From Streptomyces sp. NBRC 110035 (GTDB lineage Bacteria > Actinomycetota > Actinomycetes > Streptomycetales > Streptomycetaceae): a stretch of 64,000 bases of DNA. The translations under genes and the position numbers were made by a program. The DNA is taken from assembly GCF_000829695.1 (NCBI RefSeq), contig NZ_BBNN01000038.1:46239-110238 (forward strand), in the 5' to 3' direction. The notes under the pieces are model-generated. The model was not told where the DNA came from and ran no database searches. It was given only the letters and a program-made list of their open reading frames with translations. Below, piece by piece: positions 1 to 10,415 of the stretch; positions within the stretch are counted from its first letter, which is position 1; each line of letters starts with the position of its first letter.

Positions 1-1251
1 CAGCAGCGGCCGGTCGGTCAGGACGAGTGCGGCGTCGGGGTTCAGCTTCGCACCCAGCTGCACGCCGAAGTAGAGCACCACCAGCACGCCGGTCACGATG
101 CCCACGAAGAAGTACAGAACCTCCAGGAGCCGCGCGGAGGCGGTGATGTAGAAGCCCGTCAGACCGTCCTGCACGCCTGCCACCAGCGCCCGTCCCGGCA
201 GCAGGGCGAACAGCCCACCGGTGATCACGGCGGAGGCCTTCACGTCCGCGTGCGCCAGCGTCAGTGCGACGCCCATCGCGGCCGGCGGCATCGCGGCCAC
301 CGTGAACTGGTAGAACTCCGGCAGTCCCCGGTCGGCGCACTTCCAGGCCAGCCGGTCGCCGAGCATCGCGCCCACCGCCGCGGCCACGAAGACCAGGAGA
401 CCACCGCCGACCAGTACCGAGGCCGAACCCGCCAGCAGCCCGCTGGCCGCGTTCAGCACCCAGGTGGGGTAGGGGTGCCGGTTGCGGCGGATCTCCGCGA
501 GCCGCCGGTAGGACTCCTCCAGGGAGATGTGCGTCTCGTCGTCGCTGAGGTCGTCCACCAGCTGGTACACGGCCGCCAGGCGGGTGTAGTCGGTGCCCCG
601 GCGGCGCACCGTGCGCGACGCGGTCACCGGGTCCTCCACCAGCGACGGCTGGTGGGAGATCGACAGCAGGGTGAAGGTGACGGTCGGCTCGCAGCGGTCC
701 AGGCCGTAGGAGCGGCAGACGGCGAACATCGCCCCCTCCACGTCCTCCGCGCCCTCGCCGCCCGCCAGCAGCAGCTCCCCGATACGCAGCGTCAGGTCGA
801 GCACGCGCGGCACGGCGGGCCCGGTGTCGTCGTCGTGCCGGTGCACCTGTTCCGGTGCCGGCCGCTCGGTCACCGGCATGCGCAGCATGGTGCGCATCCG
901 GTCCTGCCAGGGCACGTCCCGGTGCAGGGAGACGGACGGGATCCCGTTGGGCGGGGTGAAAGCCGGCGGAGCCTGCTTGACCTGGTACGTACTCGGCGGG
1001 TTGAACGCCGACCCCTCCGTCTCGACGGGCGGTGGGGGAGCCGTGTCCAGGCCCTCGGGCAGGGCGAACTCCGACGTCGTCTCCGACTCCGTGGGGACCC
1101 GCGGGGCCCTCATGAGCGCCAGCCCTTCCGGAACGGCGAACTCCGACGTCGTCGACGACTCCGTATCCACCGGAGCCACCAGTCCGACCCGAGAGCCGAA
1201 GCCGCTCCTCGCCTCGTCCGACCGGCGTTTGCGGTCCTCCGCGTCCGTCAC
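1..1251 (-). CDS. ThrE/DUF1212 threonine-serine exporter family protein (C-terminus cut by window edge)
   Basis: Reading leftward from a GTG at 1251 gives 417 codons open to the window edge. The first ~145 residues are hydrophilic and acidic, and carry a duplicated element, TSEFAVPEGL and TSEFALPEGL, near residues 35 and 59. A DUF1212-type cytoplasmic domain follows from about residue 148, with the stretch LRIGELLLAGGEGAEDVE. From about residue 290 come several hydrophobic membrane segments. Family members such as Corynebacterium ThrE export threonine and serine; the substrate here is inferred. The GTG is preceded by GGGAG ten bases upstream, and an ATG further out is closed by a stop. The gene lies downstream of ppa on the same strand but is separated from it by a strong hairpin. 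The long open frame on the opposite strand is a codon-bias shadow. Confidence 0.8.
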   Translation of the reverse strand, partial: MTDAEDRKRRSDEARSGFGSRVGLVAPVDTESSTTSEFAVPEGLALMRAPRVPTESETTSEFALPEGLDTAPPPPVETEGSAFNPPSTYQVKQAPPAFTPPNGIPSVSLHRDVPWQDRMRTMLRMPVTERPAPEQVHRHDDDTGPAVPRVLDLTLRIGELLLAGGEGAEDVEGAMFAVCRSYGLDRCEPTVTFTLLSISHQPSLVEDPVTASRTVRRRGTDYTRLAAVYQLVDDLSDDETHISLEESYRRLAEIRRNRHPYPTWVLNAASGLLAGSASVLVGGGLLVFVAAAVGAMLGDRLAWKCADRGLPEFYQFTVAAMPPAAMGVALTLAHADVKASAVITGGLFALLPGRALVAGVQDGLTGFYITASARLLEVLYFFVGIVTGVLVVLYFGVQLGAKLNPDAALVLTDRPLL

Positions 1252-1335
1252 CTGCGCTGCGCTCCCTGCTACGACATGTCCCTGCTGCTTGCACCCCCGT
1301 GGGGCCCGGCCGGCAGGCCCCACGGGCCAGTATGC

Positions 1336-1393
1336 GCACGAGACGCGAAAAGGGCCGCACGCATATGCGTGCGGCCCTTTTCGCGTCTCGTGC
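1336..1393. terminator. 58-bp perfect palindrome, bidirectional terminator
   Basis: The two 29-base arms are perfectly complementary around the centre GCAT/ATGC at 1364/1365. The stem contains AAAAGGGCC on one side and GGCCCTTTT on the other, so either strand gives a G+C-rich hairpin with a T run. It lies just after the ppa stop and most likely ends ppa transcription before the exporter gene. Confidence 0.85.
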
Positions 1394-1401
1394 CCGGGGG
1401 C

Positions 1402-1893
1402 TCAGTGGCCGCCCGTCTCCTTGAAACGCTTGTAGGACCGCTCGATCTCGATCTCGGCGTCCGTCCGGCCGACCCAGTTGGCGCCCTCCACCGACTTGCC
1501 CGGCTCCAGGTCCTTGTAGACCTCGAAGAAGTGCTGGATCTCCAGACGGTCGAACTCCGACACGTGGTGGATGTCCCGCAGGTGCTCCACCCGCGGGTCC
1601 GTCGACGGGACGCACAGCAGCTTGTCGTCGCCGCCGGCCTCGTCCGTCATCCGGAACATGCCGATCGCGCGGCAGCGGATCAGACAGCCCGGGAACGTCG
1701 GCTCGTCGAGAATGACCAGCGCGTCCAGCGGGTCGCCGTCCTCGCCGAGGGTGTTCTCGACGAAGCCGTAGTCGGTCGGATAGGCGGTCGAGGTGAAGAG
1801 TCGACGGTCCAGGCGGATCCGACCCGTCTCGTGGTCCACCTCGTACTTGTTCCGCGAACCCTTCGGGATCTCGATCGTGACGTCGAACTCCAC
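1402..1893 (-). CDS. ppa: Inorganic pyrophosphatase (soluble family I)
   Basis: This 163-residue protein hydrolyses pyrophosphate to phosphate and so pulls biosynthetic reactions such as nucleotide polymerisation and aminoacylation forward. The sequence has the family I landmarks: EIPKGSRNKYEVD near the N-terminus, YPTDYGFVENTLGEDGDPLD with the metal-binding acidic residues, and the KDLEPGK region with its lysines. Length matches bacterial family I enzymes. Upstream GTG and ATG codons are in frame, but GGAGGAG sits six bases before the GTG at 1893, giving VEFDVTIEIPKG, which fits the conserved start of the family. The gene is divergent from dacB with an 85-base gap. Confidence 0.95.
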   Translation of the reverse strand: MEFDVTIEIPKGSRNKYEVDHETGRIRLDRRLFTSTAYPTDYGFVENTLGEDGDPLDALVILDEPTFPGCLIRCRAIGMFRMTDEAGGDDKLLCVPSTDPRVEHLRDIHHVSEFDRLEIQHFFEVYKDLEPGKSVEGANWVGRTDAEIEIERSYKRFKETGGH

Positions 1894-1899
1894 CGGTGG

Positions 1900-1906
1900 C
1901 TCCTCC
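1900..1906 (-). promoter_or_regulatory. ppa: Ribosome binding site that fixes the ppa start
   Basis: GGAGGAG on the minus strand, six bases before GTG at 1893. It overlaps the codons of the longer in-frame alternatives starting at 1917 and 1908, which lack such a site. Confidence 0.75.
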
Positions 1907-1978
1907 ATGATCAGCACATAGTTCTGGTGGTTAAGTGTCCCTCACGCAGGTGTGTGATCGCGAAAGGGGTTGGTGGTC

Positions 1979-3607
1979 GTGCCGGAGCTGAGGCCTTGGC
2001 GGGCCGCGAGACCGCATGTGGCGCGGTTCGCGGACGCCGTGCGACCCCGTCTGGCACGGACCGCGGCGGCTGTCCGGCCGCGTCTGGCGCGGTTGCGGCC
2101 GAGTCGTCCCGCGGGTGTCGCCACGACCGCCGGGCCACGGATCACGCGGTCGGTGGCCCGGCCGGGAACCTGGTCGGGGACCTGGCGGTTCACCGTGGTC
2201 GCGGCCGCCGCCGGAACGGTGCTGGCCGCAGGCGCGGTGACCGCCGCCGGTCCCTGGGACTCCACCGGTCAGCGTACGGCCGAGCAGGACCGGGCCGTGG
2301 CCCTGGAGGCCACGCGTGGCGCAGATCACGGCGGCACCCGCGGCAACGCCGGTACACCGCCCCGCGGCCCCCGTACGGCTCCCAGCGCCCCCTCCGTGCT
2401 CACCGGACTCGGCGGCGGCGCCACCACCGTCAAGTCGGCGCCCGGCGGCAAGGCCCTCTCGGGCACCCTCGCCCCGCTGCTGAAGACCCCGGCGTTCGGC
2501 GACCGTTCCGCCTCCGTGGTAGACGTGTCCACCGGCCGGAGCCTGTACGCCGACGGCCCCGCGGACGCGTTCACCCCCGCCTCCACCACGAAGATCGCCA
2601 CCGCCGCCGCCGCCCTCGCCGCGCTTGGCCCCGACCACCGCCTGACCACCCGCGCCACCTACGAACCCGACACGAAAGAGGTCATCCTCGTCGGCGGCGG
2701 CGACCCCACCCTCACCGCCCGGAAGAAGGACACCACCGGCTCGGCGAGCCTGCGCGACCTCGCCGGCCGCACCGCCGCCGCCCTCGCCGAACGCGGCGTG
2801 CGCGAGGTCACCCTGTCCTACGACACCACCCTCTACCCGGGCAGCGAGCGGCACCCGATCGGCGTCAACCCCAACATCGCCCTCGTCACCCCGCTGATGG
2901 CCGACGAGGCCCGCACCGACGACTCCGTCAGCGGCCCCGCGGACCGCGTCCCGGACCCCGCGGCCGACGCCGCGCAAAAGTTCGGCGCGCTCCTGAAGGA
3001 ACACGGCGTCAAGGTCACACCCCCCGGCCCGTCGAAGTCCACGACCCGCGCCGGCACCCTCGCCACGGTCTCCTCGCCCCCGCTCGCCACCCTGGTCGAA
3101 CGGATGCTCACCCACAGCGACAACGACCTCGCCGAAGCCCTCGCCCGCCAGACCGCGATCGCCACCGGCCGACGCGCCGACTTCGCGGGCGCCACCGCCG
3201 CCGTCCGCACCCAGCTGCAGAAGCTCGGCGTCCCCCTGAAGGGCACCGCGTTCAAGGACGCCAGCGGCCTCGACCGCAGGAACCGGCTCACCACCGGCCT
3301 GCTCACCACCCTCCTCGTGAAGTCCGGCGACCCCGCCCGCCCCGAACTGCGCCCCGTCCTCACCGGCCTGCCCGTCGCCGGCTTCACCGGCACCCTCACC
3401 GGCCGCTACGCCGACGGCGCTGCCGGTGTCGTACGGGCCAAGACGGGCACCCTCACCGGCGTCAACGCCCTGGCGGGCACCGTCGTCGACCGGGAGGGCA
3501 GGCTGCTCGCCTTCGCCTTCCTCGCGACCGGCACCACCGACCCGACGGCCGCCCAGGCCGCCCTCGACAAGGCCGCCACGGCCCTGGCGGCGTGCGGCTG
3601 CCGGTGA
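1979..3607 (+). CDS. dacB: D-alanyl-D-alanine carboxypeptidase/endopeptidase (PBP4-type, family S13)
   Basis: This penicillin-binding protein trims D-Ala from peptidoglycan stem peptides or cleaves cross-links outside the membrane. All three active-site motifs are visible: S202-T-T-K205, S380-D-N382 and K488-T-G490. The N-terminus is an Arg-rich cytoplasmic stretch of about 70 residues followed by one membrane segment (about residues 70-91, FTVVAAAAGTVLAAGAV), so the enzyme is probably membrane-anchored. A low-complexity Gly/Thr/Pro linker precedes the catalytic domain. The start is chosen because AGGGG ends nine bases before GTG 1979; GTG 1973 and TTG 1970 are also in frame. About 542 residues, longer than E. 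coli DacB because of the N-terminal anchor. Confidence 0.9.
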   Translation: MPELRPWRAARPHVARFADAVRPRLARTAAAVRPRLARLRPSRPAGVATTAGPRITRSVARPGTWSGTWRFTVVAAAAGTVLAAGAVTAAGPWDSTGQRTAEQDRAVALEATRGADHGGTRGNAGTPPRGPRTAPSAPSVLTGLGGGATTVKSAPGGKALSGTLAPLLKTPAFGDRSASVVDVSTGRSLYADGPADAFTPASTTKIATAAAALAALGPDHRLTTRATYEPDTKEVILVGGGDPTLTARKKDTTGSASLRDLAGRTAAALAERGVREVTLSYDTTLYPGSERHPIGVNPNIALVTPLMADEARTDDSVSGPADRVPDPAADAAQKFGALLKEHGVKVTPPGPSKSTTRAGTLATVSSPPLATLVERMLTHSDNDLAEALARQTAIATGRRADFAGATAAVRTQLQKLGVPLKGTAFKDASGLDRRNRLTTGLLTTLLVKSGDPARPELRPVLTGLPVAGFTGTLTGRYADGAAGVVRAKTGTLTGVNALAGTVVDREGRLLAFAFLATGTTDPTAAQAALDKAATALAACGCR

Positions 3608-3699
3608 CCCGCCGATGACCCGCCGGTCACGTGCCGGGCGCCGCAGGGACGCCCGGCACCGGCCGTCCCGCAGCTCTGCCCCGCGCCTCGCTCCTCACG

Positions 3700-3705
3700 T
3701 ACCGT
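3700..3705 (+). promoter_or_regulatory. -10 element of a probable leaderless promoter
   Basis: TACCGT lies exactly six bases before ATG 3712, and no Shine-Dalgarno sequence is present. This geometry places the transcription start at the A of the ATG. Confidence 0.5.
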
Positions 3706-3711
3706 TGCAGC

Positions 3712-4869
3712 ATGACGAGTTTCGGTGGTGCTGCCTCTTCCGGGATGGTCGACTGGGATCTCGCGGTCGCGACCGCGACCCGGCTCATGCGGCCGGGGCC
3801 CGACGTGAGCCGTGACGAGGCCAGGGCCATCGTCACCGAACTGCGGAGGCACGCGAAGGCCTCCGAGACGCACGTCCGCGGCTTCACCCGGCTGGGCACC
3901 GAGGAGACGCACGACACCCCCGTCCTCGTCGTCGACCGCCCGGGCTGGGTCCGGGCCAACGTCGCGGGCTTCCGCGAACTGCTCAAGCCGCTCCTCGACA
4001 AGATGCAGGACCGGCGCGGCACCTCACCCGGCGGGGTCCTCCTGGGCACCGTCGGCGGCAAGGTCACCGGCGTCGAGGTCGGCATGCTGCTGTCCTTCCT
4101 GGCCTCCCGCGTCCTCGGCCAGTACGAGACCTTCGCCCCCGCCGCCCGCGACCTGCCGGCCGGCGGCCCGCCCGGCGCGCCGAACGGCGGCGGCAGGCTG
4201 CTGCTCGTCGCCCCCAACATCGTCCACGTGGAGCGCGAACTCGACGTGGACCCGCACGACTTCCGGCTGTGGGTCTGCCTGCACGAGGAGACGCACCGCA
4301 CCCAGTTCTCCGCCGTCCCCTGGCTGCGCGACCACATGCAGGGCGAGATCCAGTCGTTCCTGGGGGAGACCGACGTCGACCCCATGACCGTCCTGGAGCG
4401 CGTCCGTCAGGCCGTCCAGTCCTTCACCGGTGGCCGGCCCGAGGGCGAGGAGGGCGAGGACGGGGGGGACGGACACTCCCTCGTGGAGCTCGTGCAGACC
4501 CCCGCCCAGCGGGAGATCCTCGGCCGGCTCACGGCCGTGATGTCCCTGCTGGAGGGGCACGCCGACTTCGTGATGGACGGCGTCGGGCCCGAGGTCGTGC
4601 CGAGCGTCGCCGAGATCCGCGAGAAGTTCCAGCAGCGGCGCGCGAAGGGCGCCTCCCGCCTGGACCTGGCCCTGCGCAAACTGCTCGGCCTGGACGCCAA
4701 GCTCCGCCAGTACCGCGACGGCGAACGCTTCGTCCGCGCGGTGGTCGAGGAGGTCGGCATGGACGGCTTCAACCGGGTGTGGACCTCCCCCAACACCCTC
4801 CCCACCAAGGCGGAGATCTCCAAGCCCGCGGAGTGGGTCACCCGCGTGCACCGCAAACCCGAGGCGTAA
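3712..4869 (+). CDS. Zinc-dependent metalloprotease-like protein (DUF2342, 'F420 biosynthesis associated' family)
   Basis: The 385-residue protein carries an HEXXH signature, H191-E-E-T-H195, within LHEETHRTQF, and a family-typical N-terminus containing GMVDWDLAVATATRLM. Actinobacterial relatives are called zinc metalloproteases or F420-biosynthesis-associated proteins because of phylogenetic co-occurrence; I know of no established substrate. An acidic low-complexity insert (EGEEGEDGGDG) lies near residue 245. No signal peptide or membrane segment is seen, so it is probably cytoplasmic. It lies upstream of tilS-hpt-ftsH, a placement common in Streptomyces. The ATG at 3712 is preferred over an earlier in-frame codon because conserved sequence begins there and a -10 hexamer sits six bases upstream. 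Confidence 0.8.
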   Translation: MTSFGGAASSGMVDWDLAVATATRLMRPGPDVSRDEARAIVTELRRHAKASETHVRGFTRLGTEETHDTPVLVVDRPGWVRANVAGFRELLKPLLDKMQDRRGTSPGGVLLGTVGGKVTGVEVGMLLSFLASRVLGQYETFAPAARDLPAGGPPGAPNGGGRLLLVAPNIVHVERELDVDPHDFRLWVCLHEETHRTQFSAVPWLRDHMQGEIQSFLGETDVDPMTVLERVRQAVQSFTGGRPEGEEGEDGGDGHSLVELVQTPAQREILGRLTAVMSLLEGHADFVMDGVGPEVVPSVAEIREKFQQRRAKGASRLDLALRKLLGLDAKLRQYRDGERFVRAVVEEVGMDGFNRVWTSPNTLPTKAEISKPAEWVTRVHRKPEA

Positions 4870-5171
4870 CGGCCCGGACGCCCGGTGGGGCGTGCGCCGC
4901 TCGTGCCTCCGGACGCCCGGCGTGCGCCGGGCGGGGCGCGGGGCGGCGCGACGTCCGGGACGGGGCCGCGGGGGAACGGGACTGCGGGGGGACGGCACGA
5001 GGAGAATCCGGCGTACGGCAGTCGGACGGATCCTCAATCACCCGTCCGAGGGACCGTGAGCGAAGAGTAGGCGTGCAATGCTCGGGGAACACCCCGGTTC
5101 TGTCACCATCTACACACTCTGAGTGATCAACCCCGGGCTCACCCCCGAAAACTTCATGAAGGGAACCGGAC
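4870..5171. other. Intergenic region upstream of tilS
   Basis: 302 bases without a convincing gene. A short hairpin, CGGGG-AACA-CCCCG (5083-5096), lies about 75 bases before tilS. The last 60 bases are less G+C-rich than the surroundings and probably hold the tilS promoter and the AAGGGA ribosome binding site. Confidence 0.5.
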
Positions 5172-6236
5172 ATGGGTCCCCATCCTGCGGTCGCGGCGAT
5201 ACGCCTGGCGGTCCGCCGCGTGCTCCACGACATCCTCGACGAACACCACCGAAACCCCGGCGGACACGACCGGGTCGCCGCCGGCCCCGGCCGTACCCCC
5301 GGGGCCCCGCGCGCGTGTGAACCGTCCCCGCTCGTACTCGTCGCCTGCTCCGGCGGCGCCGACTCCATGGCGCTCGCCTCCGCCCTCGCCTTCGAAGCCC
5401 CCCGCCTCGGCGTCCGCGCCGGCGGTGTCACCGTCGACCACGGCCTCCAGGCCGGCTCCGACCTGCGCGCCGCCGAAGTGACCCTGCGCCTGCGCGGCCT
5501 CGGCCTCGGCCCCGTCGACTCCGTCGCCGTCACCGTCGGCCGCGGCGGCGGCCCCGAGGCCGCCGCCCGCGACGCCCGCTACGCCGCCCTCGACGCCGCC
5601 GCCGAACGGCACGGGGCGGCAGCCGTCCTGCTCGGCCACACCCGCGACGACCAGGCCGAGACCGTCCTGCTGGGACTCGCCCGCGGCTCCGGCATCCGCT
5701 CCCTGTCCGGAATGGCCGCGGTCTCGGGGGTCGCCGGCCGCTACCGCAGGCCCTTCCTCCGGCTCGACCGGCAGACCGCCCGCACGGCCTGCATGGCCCA
5801 GTCCCTCCCCGTCTGGGACGACCCGCACAACACCGACCCCGCCTACACCCGCTCCCGGCTCCGCCACGAAGGCCTGCCCGCCCTGGAGAAGGCCCTCGGC
5901 AAAGGCGTCGTCGAGGCACTCGCCCGGACGGCGCAGCTCTCCCGCGACGACGCCGACGCCCTCGACGCCTGGGCCGGCCGCGCCGAAGCCGGCGTCCGCG
6001 ACGCCGACGGCCGTCTGGAGTGCGCCGGACTCCACGCCCTCCCGCCCGCGGTGCGCCGCCGTGTACTGCGCCGCGCGGCCATCGAAGCGGGGGCTCCGGC
6101 CGGTTCGCTGTTCGCCCGGCACATCGAGGAGGTCGACCGGCTGATCACCGGCTGGCGCGGCCAGGGGGCCATCAATCTCCCCGGCCGGGTCGTGGCCCGT
6201 CGTCAGGGTGGCAGACTGGTGATTCGGCAAGGCTGA
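5172..6236 (+). CDS. tilS: tRNA(Ile)-lysidine synthetase
   Basis: TilS is an N-type ATP-pyrophosphatase that attaches lysine to C34 of the minor tRNA-Ile with CAU anticodon, changing it to read AUA and accept isoleucine. The PP-loop S60-GGADS-65 is present, followed by the family stretches VTVDHGLQAGS and GHTRDDQAETVLLGLARGSG and the substrate-recognition region around RSLSGM. The protein has 354 residues, shorter than E. coli TilS (432), as is usual in actinobacteria where the C-terminal domains are reduced. A ribosome binding site AAGGGA lies about seven bases before the ATG. It is followed by hpt after 43 bases, and the order tilS-hpt-ftsH is widely conserved. Confidence 0.95.
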   Translation: MGPHPAVAAIRLAVRRVLHDILDEHHRNPGGHDRVAAGPGRTPGAPRACEPSPLVLVACSGGADSMALASALAFEAPRLGVRAGGVTVDHGLQAGSDLRAAEVTLRLRGLGLGPVDSVAVTVGRGGGPEAAARDARYAALDAAAERHGAAAVLLGHTRDDQAETVLLGLARGSGIRSLSGMAAVSGVAGRYRRPFLRLDRQTARTACMAQSLPVWDDPHNTDPAYTRSRLRHEGLPALEKALGKGVVEALARTAQLSRDDADALDAWAGRAEAGVRDADGRLECAGLHALPPAVRRRVLRRAAIEAGAPAGSLFARHIEEVDRLITGWRGQGAINLPGRVVARRQGGRLVIRQG

Positions 6237-6279
6237 AAAACGTATCCTCGGCAGAGCCGCGGACGGTACGGGACAGCCG

Positions 6280-6858
6280 GTGGGACGACCGAAAGTGATG
6301 CGGGTGGACGCGAAAGACATGGGTGCCGACCTCGAGAAGGTGCTCATCACCAAGGAAGAGATCGACGCCAAGCTGGCTGAGCTGGCCGCGAAGATCGACG
6401 CGGAGTACGCGGACAAGGAACTGCTGATCGTCGGCGTCCTCAAGGGCGCGGTGATGGTCATGGCCGACCTCGCCCGGGCGCTGTCCACCCCCCTCACGAT
6501 GGACTGGATGGCCGTATCCTCGTACGGGGCGGGCACCCAGTCCTCCGGTGTGGTGCGGATCCTCAAGGACCTCGACACCGACATCAAGGGCAGGCACGTC
6601 CTGATCGTCGAGGACATCATCGACTCCGGCCTGACCCTGTCGTGGCTGATCTCCAACCTCGGCTCGCGCGAGCCCGCCTCCCTCAAGGTGTGCACGCTGC
6701 TGCGCAAGCCCGAGGCCGCCAAGGTCAACATCGACGTGGAATGGGTCGGCTTCGACATTCCCAACGAGTTCGTCGTCGGCTACGGCCTCGACTACGCGGA
6801 GAAATACCGCAACCTCCCCTTCGTCGGTACGCTCGCGCCCCACGTCTACGGCGGCTGA
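6280..6858 (+). CDS. hpt: Hypoxanthine phosphoribosyltransferase
   Basis: This purine salvage enzyme joins hypoxanthine or guanine to PRPP to make IMP or GMP. The PRPP-binding loop LIVEDIIDSGLTL is present, with E111 and D112 as the acidic pair, as is the upstream GVLKGAVMVMADL region and the base-binding VEWVGFDIPNEFVVGYGLDYAE. Length is 192 residues from GTG 6280, or 186 from ATG 6298 (MRVDAKDMG), which may be the true start; neither has a strong ribosome binding site. The gene sits between tilS and ftsH on the same strand and is likely co-transcribed with tilS. Confidence 0.95.
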   Translation: MGRPKVMRVDAKDMGADLEKVLITKEEIDAKLAELAAKIDAEYADKELLIVGVLKGAVMVMADLARALSTPLTMDWMAVSSYGAGTQSSGVVRILKDLDTDIKGRHVLIVEDIIDSGLTLSWLISNLGSREPASLKVCTLLRKPEAAKVNIDVEWVGFDIPNEFVVGYGLDYAEKYRNLPFVGTLAPHVYGG

Positions 6859-7046
6859 GACACCGTGGCCGGGGCACCGTATGGAGATCGGGAACCCCGG
6901 CGGCCTCCGCGCCGTTGGAGCATGCGTGGACGCGATTACCGGCAGTCCCACGCAGCTTCGGTGGGCCATGCTGGGGTACCGTCCGAAGAACAGTCTTTAT
7001 CAAACTCACTATGGCAGGAGGGACGGGGCGGCACCGCTCCGTATGG

Positions 7047-9086
<2,040 letters not shown>

Positions 9087-9125
9087 CCGGCTCTCCCGGT
9101 GGCCTTACCGGGCCCGGAATGGATG

Positions 9126-9166
9126 CCGCGCCCCCCTGGTTCTAGCCTGGGGGGCGCGGTTTTTTT
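9126..9166 (+). terminator. Intrinsic terminator after ftsH
   Basis: A perfect 11-bp stem (CCGCGCCCCCC / GGGGGGCGCGG) with a 12-base loop is followed at once by seven T residues. It is one of the clearest classical terminators in the window. Confidence 0.95.
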
Positions 9167-9234
9167 GTGTATCCGCAGTGGAGAGCGCGTGCGTCAGGTC
9201 CGACACGCGCGCAGGCACAGGAACGAGGCACCCC

Positions 9235-9840
9235 ATGACCGACCCGGTGACGCTGGACGGCGAGGCCACGATCGGCGAGTTCGACGAGAAGCGGGCCGAG
9301 AACGCCGTCCGCGAACTGCTGATCGCGGTCGGCGAGGACCCGGACCGGGAGGGTCTGCGGGAGACGCCGGGCCGGGTGGCACGGGCGTACCAGGAGATGT
9401 TCGCGGGCCTGCGGCAGAAGGCCGAGGACGTGCTGACCACGACCTTCGACCTCGGCCACGACGAGATGGTGCTCGTGAAGGACATCGAGGTGTACTCGAC
9501 CTGTGAGCACCATCTGGTGCCGTTCCGCGGGGTGGCCCATGTCGGCTACATCCCGGCCACCAGCGGAAAGATCACGGGGCTGTCCAAGCTGGCCCGGCTC
9601 GTGGACGTCTACGCCCGGCGCCCGCAGGTGCAGGAACGACTCACCACCCAGATCGCGGACTCCCTGATGGGGATTCTGGAGCCGCGCGGGGTGATCGTGG
9701 TGGTCGAGTGCGAGCACATGTGCATGTCGATGCGGGGCATCCGCAAGCCCGGCGCGAAGACCCTCACGTCGGCCGTGCGCGGGCAGCTGCGGGACGCGGC
9801 GACGCGCAACGAGGCGATGAGCCTGATCATGGCGCGCTGA
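9235..9840 (+). CDS. folE: GTP cyclohydrolase I
   Basis: FolE converts GTP to 7,8-dihydroneopterin triphosphate, the first step of folate synthesis. The zinc ligands are visible as C90-E-H-H93 (in STCEHHLVPF) and C163 (in ECEHMCMS), and the signature GLSKLARLVDVYARRPQVQE and GVIVVVE follow. The protein has 201 residues. The start is the ATG at 9235 with GAGG seven bases upstream; conserved sequence begins at MTDPVTLDGE. The gene is on the plus strand, convergent with the minus-strand folate operon whose last gene ends 18 bases beyond it, so the two halves of the pathway are transcribed separately. Confidence 0.95.
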   Translation: MTDPVTLDGEATIGEFDEKRAENAVRELLIAVGEDPDREGLRETPGRVARAYQEMFAGLRQKAEDVLTTTFDLGHDEMVLVKDIEVYSTCEHHLVPFRGVAHVGYIPATSGKITGLSKLARLVDVYARRPQVQERLTTQIADSLMGILEPRGVIVVVECEHMCMSMRGIRKPGAKTLTSAVRGQLRDAATRNEAMSLIMAR

Positions 9841-9858
9841 GAGCGCGCTGAGCGGGCG

Positions 9859-10350
9859 TCAGACGGCCGGGGCGGTGCCCCTGCCGTCGTGGTCGTCGTC
9901 GTCCTCCGGGAGCTTGCAGACGCGCTCCAGGAAGAGGGCCGCCGCTATGACGGCGATTCCCGCCAGGACCGAGAAACCGGCGTAGACGGCCTGGTCGCGG
10001 CGGGCGGGGATGTCGAGGGACTCCAGGAGGAAGACGCCCGTGCCGCCGTACATCCCGGCGACGAGGGCGGCGACCAGGGCACTGGCCTGGCCGAAGACGA
10101 CCGCGCGGGCCGCCATCATCGGGTCGACGCCCTTGGCGTCGGGGCGGCGCTCGCGCTGGTCCTTGAGGCGGGCGCGCAGGGAGAGCGCCGTGGCCGTGAG
10201 GACCACGGCGATCAGGGCGAGGACGACGGGCGCCGCCAGCGGGACGCTCGGCAGGGTGCCGAGGGAGTTCCAGAGGCGGGCGCCGGCCCAGGACAGGATC
10301 CCGGCCACGACGAAGACGCCGACCAGCACCCTGATGCGCAGCTCTCTCAC
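9859..10350 (-). CDS. DUF3180 membrane protein
   Basis: The predicted protein has 163 residues and four hydrophobic segments, near residues 8-25, 37-58, 83-105 and 122-142. It ends in an acidic, His-containing tail (PEDDDDHDGRG). It resembles the actinobacterial DUF3180 family, whose function is unknown. It is the last gene of the folate operon, following folK, and this position is conserved in Streptomyces. The GTG start at 10350 has GAGGGA four bases upstream; the open frame extends further, but the extension is low-complexity and overlaps folK in another frame. A role in folate or pterin handling is only an inference from position. Confidence 0.75.
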   Translation of the reverse strand: MRELRIRVLVGVFVVAGILSWAGARLWNSLGTLPSVPLAAPVVLALIAVVLTATALSLRARLKDQRERRPDAKGVDPMMAARAVVFGQASALVAALVAGMYGGTGVFLLESLDIPARRDQAVYAGFSVLAGIAVIAAALFLERVCKLPEDDDDHDGRGTAPAV

Positions 10351-10415
10351 GGTGTCCCTCGGTGTCCCTTCGGTTCCCCCGGTGCCCCGGTGTGCGGTCC
10401 TGTCGACCTTAACGG

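Noticed and set aside
250..3618. A plus-strand open frame of more than 1,100 codons at the left end
   Set aside because: It runs antisense to the exporter and ppa and out of frame with dacB, and its translation is Arg/His/Gly-rich without motifs. It is the usual codon-bias shadow of high-G+C DNA.
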